From: Apostichopus californicus
Lineage: Eukaryota > Echinodermata > Holothuroidea > Aspidochirotida > Stichopodidae
Length of the DNA stretch: 27,038 bases
Direction of reading: 5' to 3'
Assembly: GCA_020650975.1 (NCBI GenBank)
Contig: JAIPMN010046086.1
Location: 1 to 27,038, forward strand
In this document: piece by piece, positions 10,901 to 22,900 of the stretch
Layout: every line of letters starts with the position of its first letter
Position numbering within the stretch: position 1 is the stretch's first letter
Notes under the pieces: model-generated
What the model was told of the DNA's origin: nothing
The model's input: only the letters and a program-made list of their open reading frames with translations
Databases searched by the model: none
Made by a program: the position numbers and the translations under genes

Positions 10901-13900
10901 ATAAGAATTAAAGAAAAGCTGGTAAGGAACGAAGACATGTGGTCGTGTACAAATCCTTACATTTCATGGGCAGCTGGTGAAGATTATACTCTCCTTTTGT
11001 AATAAGAATTCCATGACATTATTTAGGTTTAGATTGTTCCGAGGGGTAGGAACTCTACAGAAACATATTCCAGTCATAGGTATTCATTGCATTGTGAATA
11101 AACACCGGCTCATATCAATCATTCTCTGTTTGATGAGTGTTCAGAGATTTACTAGGCAGGCATGTAATTGTCTTAATCATTCACGCTCTCAGGACAGTCA
11201 CTTAATCCACATTCCAATCTAAGAACTGAGAGAGTGCCACAATATCTGAACACTGCCTCCAATACAAATGGAGGTGAATTATAGACACCAAAAGTAAAGC
11301 CACTGTGAATGAAGCTATTCGCAATACCGTACAAAAGAACATAGGACCAAACTTCCTCTCCTTATTCACAAACCAGGAATACCAACCAGCACAAGATACT
11401 GCTCAGCAACACTGCACAGCAGAAGGTTGCCTATATTGTGGTTCCTGCTGGGATTTTGAACCAGAAACCACATGGTTGTAGGGCGACACTCTAACTGCTA
11501 CACGATTTGATCCACTTCAAGTAACCAATAATTAACTACAAGTCTTGTTATGTTAAAAGACAAACTTAAATAGCATTGGCAATTACAAACCTTTGTTGAT
11601 TCTTCCTTCGTCAGATGGTAAACACCACCGAGTGATGACATGATCAGATCAATGTAAGAAACATGGTCTCTGCCGTCATTCAATGTCCGGGTAATTTGAA
11701 ATGTTGTATAGTTTCCTAGACACAGTTTGGTATGGTGGTCCTCTAACAGCAACTGAAACATAAGGACATCAAGATGTAACTTGCTAAGAAACAAGCAGAG
11801 AGTTGATTATACAATTTGTTGTGCCTTCACTCTGTACAGAGAGATCGATACTGCTATAGCAAGTAACATCATCTTTGTTACCTTAATTTGCTCACATTAC
11901 CAAATGTTACTTGTTTCTTCAGATCCCTTCCACCCTCAAATTCCTTGTAACGAAAAAATTTGAGACACAATCAAAATGTGGGCCATCTGCATATTTTTGA
12001 GGGAATCACATATTCTGTAAGAAAATGAAAATTTGACCGAAGAAATAAATAATAATGTTAGTAAAATACCATCATCCACCTTCTATAAGACTATCAGAAT
12101 TCTTCATTTATGACTATGGGCATACTGTCAGTTTCATCTAAGCACAAACACTTATGATAGAAACATGTTTGATGTCAACTTGCAAGTTTAAATATTTTCA
12201 TTTCAAATATAACAGATTTTTCTTTTTGATGTGCTATGATGAATCAATAAATCATGTCACACAAATGCACCTTTAACAAATCACTTTATAAACAGAACTG
12301 ACCTCTAAGCTACTACAGATATCACCATGGTAACAAGCGATTATCCTCACCTTGTACTCTTCATCACTGTCCTTACAGAAACAAACAGTTATTAAGACAT
12401 CATCTTTGGCATCAAGTATCCCATCAATAAATGGAACAATACGGAATATATGCTTCTGCGCTGTTTCTTGGCTGACTAAATTAACAAAGACGTAGCTCAG
12501 GATGTTAACATCAAGACTGATCTTCTCCGGGTCTAGCTTTTAACCAATAAATTTCTCTTCAGTCCAAGTTATTTCACCTATAATAAGTAATATTATATAA
12601 AGTATAGTATTGAGTGAACTTTAAAACGGTATATATCAAGAGCCTATTAGATAAGATATATCTAGAATTCAACAGAACTGATTATCAGCATATAACTCAT
12701 TGTACTTCTCCTGGTACATTAGTCAATTGCATTTTAAAGTGTTTATCGGTCACCATCTTTACCTTCTTGTAAATGTTCTTCATTTTTCAGACCAGTGAAG
12801 ATAATTACATCATGTCGATCTGGCTCAGGGATAATAGCCGAGTGAGGAATAGCCAGCTGGGCTGGCTTGTTGAGGGTGAGTCCTTCTGGCTCTAGTTTTA
12901 TCAGAGGTGTCATTCTGCCCCTACGAGCACTTCCAGGGAGGTATATGCCAGTATCATAGATAACTTTAACAGCAATTACATGATCAAAGGATACAGCGTC
13001 TTCAGAAATAGTCAGATGTACCCCCATGATGCTAATAGTTCCACCTTCATAATTTATCCTGTGTTCAATGTATGAATGATGGGGTCTCATTTCAAGTACT
13101 TGTGAATTTTTTCTTTGTTTTGGTAGTTCTTCTCTCTCTGTTCTCTCCATCAAACTTTCCTTACTATGGTCATGATCATCCTCTCTTTCATCAGAACCTT
13201 GTGATGCAGTTAATTCATCATCAGGGTCAAATTTGACATTTTCAACTGAAAATAGAATAATGGAAACACAAACACCATTAAATGAAGCTTTTACGTTTAA
13301 AAACCAAATCTGCCATACTGAGCCACGTTCATCCCTAATCAGAGTATAAGTGAGTGTTAAAATTCTGCACAGAGTTTTGTCTCTATAAGTGCTATGGTTC
13401 CGGTGTATTAAAACCGATATGCATGTTTGCACTTGCATAGCAATATGCCTAATATTGCATAGCATTTTTCGATGTGGTACTGGATAATTTAAAAATTCCC
13501 TGCTAATCTAAAATTCTTCATCAATAGAAAAGCCTTGCAATTGATTTATAAAAGAGGTATTATTGAAGGAATCATAATACAAAATGTAATAGATATGTAA
13601 CACAAGCTTTATGTTGTTAGAGTATCAAAAGAATTTAGCATCATATCTGAGAGTGTCCAGACGGCTTAAATAGATCCTTGAAATATTGGCTTAAATTGAA
13701 ATATATCCTTGGGACCTACTTGTTTTTAGCATTTTCCTAATTACAATCTTTACTATGAAGAAATTAACCAAATGGCAACAAATAATTGGTTGAAAGATCC
13801 ACTTGTAATTAATTTCACCATACATACACAGTGATAATTAATAGTTTAAAATAACAAACTGCCTGCAAGCCGAATATTAACCCCTGACTCACACACATTT

Positions 13901-16900
13901 CTAGAGTTTGTACTGCACTATTTTGATTTCATCTATTCTGATTACATATTTTATTCATTCTTACCAGGCCAGGCTAGCAGTTCTGGTGCTTGGTTTTCTT
14001 CAAACTGAAATGGGTCAACTTTAGACTGATATGGAGCTAAAAGGTTTTCATTTGTTTGGTTTAGCTGAATATAAACCAAACCCTTCTGTAGGTTAGTGAC
14101 ATCATACATATTGATGATGTTTCGTGTCTTCATGAAGTTAATCAGAGTGATTCCTGGCGTTTCTATCAGAGAAACCCGGCGTAGCATATCAGTTTCTGCC
14201 TGTGGTAGACCAAACAGAGTCGCTAATTTCAGAGTGCTGTCTAGAGTAAGATCTTCAGCAACATTGACCATCAATCTGCCGTAATCAGCTGGAAGATAAA
14301 TCAAAGTAACCAAAAATAAAGTTAACGATCACACTCAGCACAACAAATCAATTGATAAAACCGATTGATTAATAATGGATGAGATCACATATTCCTATTT
14401 ATCACTTGATTATTAGATTGTTTTCTATTATTATGAAGCAATAAAATACATTTCTGTTAAATCAGTTCAATAGCGGAAGATGATATAATTTCTGTGGAAT
14501 CTGAATAATGTAATTCCTAGTAACCTAAACAGTCAAGTTGGTGTGTGTATGTGCGTGGGCGTATGCGCTTTTATTTTGTATTCTGATTGAGGACTTCCAG
14601 GTGTTTGGATATGATTTCAAAAGAATAACTACGTCCTTGCAAGAAATTCTATTGTTATGTGGTATTATTAAAGTTAGGGTACATGGATAAGAACAATGGA
14701 ACAAACCATGAGGTCCTTGGTCTGAATGTAAAACACAGCTGGATGTGTGTGTTAGTGTACATGACGCCCTAGCTTGTAAACATGATATATCAAAATGGGT
14801 AACCTCTGCAGTTCTCATATTTGGCATGTGGCTTCCCCATATTCAGTACAAGAACCACATTGTTCTGGGTGAGATCAAAGATCAACAGAGGGAAAGCCGT
14901 GGAAATCTCAAAGCGCTGTATCTCCAGGACCAGAACATCAAATTAGCTTATAAATCCAAGGTAGGATAGCCGTATCTAATGAAAGATTTTTACACAATCT
15001 GATGTAGGTCAGAATTCATATAAGATCACTAGGGGTCAAAACTTGAAATCCTTGTAAACATACTTTCTCCAGATACGAAACTGAATTGGCTGAAATATTT
15101 GGATGTTACTTCCCTATAAAGAGTAAAAGAACCCTATTGTTTTTGATGGAGGTCTAAGGTTATTTGGGGTTAGCAGAGGGCAAAATGTGAGATCTCAAAA
15201 ATGTTGTATCACCAGAACCTGAACGTCAATGGAGGTATATACATGGTATGATTGCCTTATATAGTGTACAGTTTTTGCACAATTTTGTGAAGGTCAAAGT
15301 TCATATAAGGTCACCAGGGGTCAAAATTTGAAATCCTTGTTAATACGATATATCTCCAGATGGGAAACTTTATTGGCTCTCATATTTGTCACGTGGCTTC
15401 CCTATAATAAGTACCAGAACCCTATTGTTTTGGGATCATCAAAGGTCACACTCTGTAAAGCCTTATAAACACAAACCTTGTAAACAGGACATCCCAAGAC
15501 AGTTTACATCACATAGCTCATACTTTGCATGTGTCTTTCTTATAGTGAGTACAAGATCCCTATTGTTTTGTGTGGATGTCAAAGGTCATTTAGAGTCAAC
15601 AAAGGTCCAGATTTCAAATGGATCTCATCATATTAAGTATTTAAAATGCAAAGTCAGCTCTTTGTTGTTAGACTGAGCATGCAAAATAAATTACAGACGA
15701 CAAACAATGTCCTCTGTCTTTCTTTTATCGTTGTGGTATTGTGTCACATGATTCCCTGTCAGCAAATCATTTTATCGCTGACTTTGTTTAGATTTATACT
15801 GCTCTCCATCTCCAGTATAACAGGGTTATTAGCGAGCAAATACTCTTGTGCTGCATATATGTATCTAAGGCAAGTGAACACTGGGAGGGGTTACCCTCTG
15901 GTTAAAGCACTGTTGATGTAACTGCTCATCTACACAACAGTGTTACCATAGCAACTTTAACTGTCACTGTTTTAAAACGTAGCAACGGCCTTTACATGAT
16001 ATTGAAAAATGATTCAAACCCATAATTATACTCTTCAGATTGTAGGGAGGTGTGATCTACCTCACTTGATGACATATAATTAGATCAATTTATAAGGCGA
16101 AATTAGGTAAGGCTTTGTGTTATTTGCTTGATGACCCCAGCACACTTTGTCAGTTTGAAATGAGATTCTTATCCAACAGAACACAATTATAACAGACAGT
16201 TATGGTATGATTGATTGCTTTAGGTTGGATGAAGACGATGTTGAAAGTTTTTCTCTGTGTCAGAAAATGCTTGATATGCATTTGTGTGCATGTGCAGTCC
16301 TGATATGCTGTATGTATATATGCAGTCCAATCTTTTTAAAGGAACTAGCAACTTTGTAATTGCAAAATTGCGTAAACATTGATATGTGCATCACTTAGCT
16401 AAAATTCTGGGTTTGCTAAGTTTTTTTCAGGACTGTGGCAGTTATATCCAATGTTTAGTTGTAGAAGGGATAAATCAATACAAGGGGTAGGATGGACGTT
16501 AAGTGCTACCGTGGAGCACATCACATGATCCTCCATGGTTAAATTATGTTTATTTTTCACACATTTCCTAATTGACATACTCAAGCTTGTCTACTGTAGC
16601 CTCCTGTTTAAATGTGTTTATGATCGACTCCCAAATGACCTCAGTTAAACTGCTATCAATTTGTATCAGATATAGAACCAATACCTAGATGTGTTACAGT
16701 AGTTTGCTTGTATTAGATAGTGATCACATGACTACCAGAAGGGGTATGTTAGTTTGTTTATAAGTATTAGATACTGATCACATGACTACCAGAGGGGTAT
16801 GTGCTTTTCTGTACACTATGTCCTTTCACAAACTGTCGTTCTGAAAGCAAAAGCTTATTACTGACGACATCCCTGACTAGAAAGAAAGGTTTTCAGAAGT

Positions 16901-19900
16901 TAAATTCTGCTAGCCTTAAACAACCATTGACTTGAAGCAACTTAGACGTCCCTCTTGAAAAGAAAATATTATCCAGCTCTAGTGTTTTAAGGTGTATACA
17001 CTATTCCCTTGCTGAGCTTAAAATGACCTTTGACCTTCACAAAGAATTACTGGGCTCTTGAACTCATTATATGAAAGTTGTATGTCACTATGACATCTGA
17101 TGAAACTGCTTATCTTATGATGCCATGTTTATATTTTCCAGAATGTAACCTCTGCTGAACCTAAATGATCTGTACCCTACACCAAAAACAACAGGGTTTG
17201 TGCTAATTAAAGTGAAGCCATAGCCATATATACCAGCTACTGCAGTTTTCTATCTGGCAATATTGTATTTATAGAGTGTTCATGTTTTCACACCTGGTGA
17301 CCTTTAAAGCTTTCTGACCTACATCAATATGTGTACAAGCTATAAAATATACAAGGCTATCATACCATAAATATATGAGCTCATTTTGGGGATATTTCAA
17401 AACCCTTATTTTGTTACGGCGTGACAATTTGGCTGGTTTTTGTGGTGTCATTATCCAGACTTTAAATTTTAAAAGCCCTCAAAATCTGTGTTTATAGTCT
17501 TTCATATGACAAATTTATAAAAAAATCAGAACTGGAAAATCTCTTTTCATCTTGCTGTGAGGTGCATTTGAAATTTTGTTACGGCGTGACAGGATAAATT
17601 TGAACTTTTGTCGTCATCTGCATTCATTCGTGAATATTATCTCAAGTACAGTACTTGCATTCAGTTTCTCCCCTTTGGCTCAGTTTATTTTGAAAATGTA
17701 TTTTACTATTTCTAAATAGGATTAGTGCAAGGTCATTGTGGTTTAGGAGAAAACTGGCTTTCCCCATTTTTTGAAAACCGTTACGGTGTGACGTTACGGC
17801 GTGACGCATCTACACTTTTTTTAGAAAATTCGATATTTGGCCAAGTGTTTTTATTATTTTGTTCCATTTGAGTATTAAAATGATAACAATTACTACAATA
17901 TATTGTATTTCTAAGGAATATATTGAAATTATCACTGAACAATCAAATTCATACTTTAAATTTTACAAATATCTGAAAATGAGAAGCATCATAAAACAGA
18001 AAGTAAATGCTCCATTGGGTACTGTTTTAATATCAACATGATTTTCATAAGATCCTCTTCCAATAATAACAAGGATTTATGTTTAAAATTTAATGACACA
18101 GAATGAACAGATTTTTGAGATAAAGGAAATAAATCTCTACGTTGATTTTACATTGTCATTTACATAAGTTACAGTGTTAGTCAAGATCAACACCAATATC
18201 CTTTGAAATCCATTGCATCCCCTCCCGTAACCCCAATCTAAGTTTCAAAGCATAATACAGTACTTTGAGTCCATGGAGTTGAATATTGTGGACTTTTCCA
18301 ATGGATTTTTGAAAATCAGCATGAAAAAAATATAAAACAAACTGGTGAACAAATCATGTTGATATCAAATAGCTACAAGAAGTTTGAATATTCAAGTTTG
18401 AAATTCTAAGAAATTGTCTGCAGATAGACGGTCAAAGGTTAAGTGTGACATCACAATGGCAAATTCAAGTAAAGTTTTTATGAATGTATTTTGATAGAAT
18501 ATGTCATTCAATTTTTTCATAACAAAAACTCGTTGGGTACATGGACAGATGATTTACAAATATTAATATAAACTGTATGTTATTACCTGACAAAATTTGT
18601 TTTTGAAAAATGTTTCAAATATCTTAGAACAAGGTGATGAATTTTCATAGAAATACAGTACATACAGAATTGTCATAGATTTGTTTGTATGACATCACAG
18701 AATTCAATTAACATAACTGCAGTGTCTTTTAAATGCACTTTTTTACTCTGTAAAAACTCATATCTCTTTAAGGGAACATGGTATCAAGGTGGTTTTTGCA
18801 CCTTTTTGTTTCAAAAATGTTCCTCTATTATATAGAATATACAAAAATCCATGTGAATATTCCTTTAAAACTTTAACATTACTACTCAACAAACACTTTC
18901 TAACATACTGTACTCTACCTACTAAGAAACTTTGAATTTCCCAAAAAAATTATAAAATCTAAACGGGCTAACTGGCAAATATGTGCTTTAACATCAAAAC
19001 AAACAAGTTACTCAGTGCCACAGATTTACTTTGGCATATCACTACATTTCTTTTAAGTCAACTGCACCCCAAATGTCAACAATTTCAGGAACATAATACT
19101 TCAGAACTCTTTCTGTGATATGTCAATAGAGTTTGGGGCTTAGGGCTCTTTCACACTCAAACTCACAAAATTTCAGCCAATATTATAGTACCTAGAATTA
19201 CAAAAATTCTGGCCAAATATCATACCAAATTGAGCAAAATAATATATGTTTTTTGCAATTATTGAAAACATTAAATTTTGCACTTTTGTGGGGGCAGCTA
19301 TTTTGGTCTTTAACAAACAGATTGTGAATTCACCAGGATGCTAGAATGTTGTTTCTTATTATAATCTAGCTCAAGGTTGCTACCCCTTAACAATTGATTT
19401 TATTATAATCAAGGTCATGGAAATTTTGTGTACACAGTCATTATCAAAACAAGCTTTTACCACTTTGTAGTACCAAGTTTTGGAACCAAAAATGAATATA
19501 CAATTATGAAGGAGAAAAATACACTCCATTATCTTTCTGGGGAAATTATGTCATCATGTTTAAGAATTTGGTCCAGAATTGAGCAAAATGGCAGCTTTCA
19601 TATATATGTCAAATTTAAGCATGGATACTGTAACTTGGGCTAGATATGAGCTTTGAACTAGCTTTTCTTGACAGTTGGCTTAGATTTTAGTTTTCTAGCA
19701 TAGGAGTTAAGGTTGATGTTTGAGTTTCTCCTTTAAAATGCATACAAAATATCAAGAGCATCAACTGAAAAGCAGCTCACAAGCACCAATTTTATAACTC
19801 AAAGTTTAGCTTTGGCTATGTGAATGTTTTGTGAGACTTTAAGGACCTTTTAATCATTTACATTTCCTATTATAAGGTGAACACAATTTGGGATATTGAG

Positions 19901-22900
19901 ACTTTCAATCAGCATATAATATGAACCAAATTAAAATGTTTCGGCGTGACATGCTTGATTGTCACGCCGTAACGTTACGGCGTGACCATAATATTGCTAC
20001 CCATTCCACACCACGCAGACAGACAATCTAGACCAGCCCTTGTTTTTGTGTCATCTTGGCGGCTTAGAGATAATTTAGCTGGATTCAATCTGTTCAGTGT
20101 GGTTTATATTTTCTGTGTAAAACTATTTGACCCTTATTTTGTTACGGCGTGAACCTGAAATATATGATCCTATAAACAGAAAATTATTGGTCTTTGAATA
20201 TTTTGCAGCTTGAAAGTTTAAAAAAAGTGCAATATCTATATTGAAAAACAATATGATAGTGGCATACCTCTTGTTACTTTACTGGTACTGAAATTTTTGA
20301 ATTCATAGCGTTTTCCTACCTTTTTGGAATATCAACTTTGAGTCTGTATATTTTTCTTGTAAAGGACAGAACCAGTCAGGTTGTTTGATTCTCTAAATTT
20401 AGACCCTTTCCAGATAAAAACAGCATTTGATGGTGTAAAAGAGGCAAAATAAATTTTTGGTCAAGTGACACCTAGTTTTGAAATATCCCATTTTATGGTT
20501 CTGGAGATATAGCACTTTTGATATATTCACATTTTGCCCTCTTCTGACCCCAAATGACCTTTCACCTCCACCACATACAATTGGTTTTGCTGAACTAATT
20601 ACAGGAAATCCAGAAGCCACATTTAAGAATTGAACAGGCTACTTTCTGTGAGATATCATGTTTACAAGATTGTCACACTAGTTTCCCTCTGTTGACCTCG
20701 AATTACCTTTGACATTCACAAAATACAATACAGATTGTCTGCTCACCAACGGTAAGCTACACACCAAGTTTGAACTACCTGAAAATTCCACTTCTTGAGG
20801 TGTTGTGCGAACAATGTTTTCAGAATTTGACCATTCACCAATGCCAACAACTACCCCAAACCAGTTCTACCTGAGGGGAACCTGTATACCAAATATGAAA
20901 TGTACCCCAGTTATCCTTCTGAAGTTAAAGCTTTTACAAGCAAGTGTCACATACACATACACACACATGTTTGTATTACATTCAGACCGAGGACCCCATT
21001 GTATTTTCCATTGTTCAAATCCACGTACCCTAACCTTAACAATACCCCATACATTAGAATTCTTCCGAGGATGTGGTGATTCTTTAGCAATCACAACCGA
21101 GGACCTGGAATTCTTTTGTTCAAGTCCTCGGACAGATATAAAAACAAACACACACACAGGTGTGTTTTACATTCAGAACGAGGACCCCATTGTATTCTCC
21201 ATTGTTCAAATCCACATAACCTAACCTTAACAATACCCCTAACAATAGAATTCTTTCGAGGACGTTGTGATTCTTTAGAAATCACAACCGAGGACCTGGA
21301 ATTCTTTTGTTCAAGTCCTCGGTCAGAATACAAAACAAGTGCACATACACATGCCATCACCATAGCATAAATTCCTTCTGCCTTCGGCAAGGACCAAAAA
21401 AGTTTCCATGATACTCCTGGCTTTATTCACACCTATGAGTCATTTGACTTTTAATATCTTAGCATAATCGACAGTTTGACAATCCATCCTACACTAATTA
21501 AATTGACTGAAGTTACCCCCCCCCCCTCTTCTATATCTCTGACAGCTTTCGAAAGCTGCAGGTAGGACTATTAGTGGAGTGTTAGCTCAGTGGTTAATGC
21601 CGGTGCCTTTCAATCATAAGGTCCCCGGTTCGAGTCACTCCCAGATTAATGTATGTCGTCCAGTTACAGAGTTGTTGACAATTAACAATTCATGATCATT
21701 GACGTTACATATGAATGAAAGAGACTGACTTCGGTCAGCTTGCGGCTTTGATAAGCCAATGAGGCTTCTTTGCGAGTTCCTGTTTGCAGGAGTATCTAAT
21801 ATACATACATACATACATACATACACGCACACATACTATTTAAGGATAAGCAGACTTTACATAAGGAAACATTATACTGTCCAGAAATGATAGTTTCATT
21901 GTGATCCTACCTGCCAAAGTTGATTCCTGTGATATGTCTAGAGTGTCACGTTCTTCAAGTGGGGTTTCTTCCTCCATAACAGAAGCGGAGTAAGCCTGCA
22001 AAATAAACAAAGTTGGAAAGATATCTTATTTGGTGTACTGACACATTTAAATGAGAACTGCAACCTGTAAAGTTACACCAATTAAGTCTTTAGCTGATAA
22101 AAGCAACTGATTTTAGCATAGGTGAATGTACTCATTAATTACTTCACACTTCTTGTAATCAAATATATCATGACTTTGAACATTTGTTTCTAACTCATTG
22201 AACTATTTCTGTACAGCTCAAGATTATGTTGTTACCTTGTAACACCTTTAGCAGTAGAAGGTTTGATCATAAATTCAACACAGTAATGGTCTCTTCACAA
22301 TATTTTGCTAACTTTATAAACACACACTTCGTTTGCTACTGATGGTAAACTGGCTACAGATACACACTGTTCTATATTCATAATTCACTAACTATATACT
22401 TAATCATATTTACCAATTCTTGCCGATTCAAGGCTTCCCTAGTCCTAGTCTGCTTCAAGACCTCTTGTAAGGCCATGGATTCTTTGGCATATTCCAGTTG
22501 AGACTTCACAAGTTCATCTTTTGTAGCTCTCAGAATTGATTTAGCCCCTTCCAGCTCCTGCCATATAAACAACACAGTGAATGAGACAAGAAAAATGCAC
22601 CTTCCCAGTGGTTACTTGCCACAAATTAAAATGTATACCAACATTGAAGTAGCCTGTGTCTGAAGGGAAAACATTATTCAAGTCGATAACATTTCTTCAC
22701 ACTTGATTTTAGACAGGCTGCAATGATAACCTTTTGACCTTTACTTGAGGGTGTGACTATTGCAAAGTTACTACTTTGCTCTGAAAGATCACATGTTCAC
22801 AATAATTTAGTGCTGAAAATTGTGACCCAACCTTCAAAGGAACTTCCAGGAACTGTGGAACTACTGTTCTAGAAGAAGGAATGTAGGCCTATCACATTGA

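Larger units (their letters stand above)
14289..21910 (-). other. Intron 3, 7.6 kb, packed with repeats
   Basis: The largest intron, between the short linker exon and the first DED exon. It contains an inverted copy of the 190-bp unit (14540-14765), a tandem array (14780-15620), a 50-bp duplication (16701-16803), the 13-mer-studded region (17402-20153), a second array (20440-20960), a 190-bp duplication (20970-21360) and a SINE (21573-21834). The stretches 15630-16690, 16810-17400 and 17810-19930 show no gene on either strand, apart from a DR1 site at 17024-17036. Confidence 0.6.

Noticed and set aside
12743..13465. ZU5 exon starting at the ATG at 13465
   Set aside because: The first 73 residues lack domain character, and a strong acceptor at 13246-13247 gives exact phase agreement with the DED exon.
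20805..21390. Overlapping open frames of 84-139 residues on both strands
   Set aside because: They fall in a 190-bp duplicated non-coding repeat; similar wording occurs in all units and on both strands.
21575..21645. Functional tRNA gene
   Set aside because: The A and B boxes are good, but the anticodon arm gives an 8-base loop and the sequence continues into a SINE body and repeat tail.
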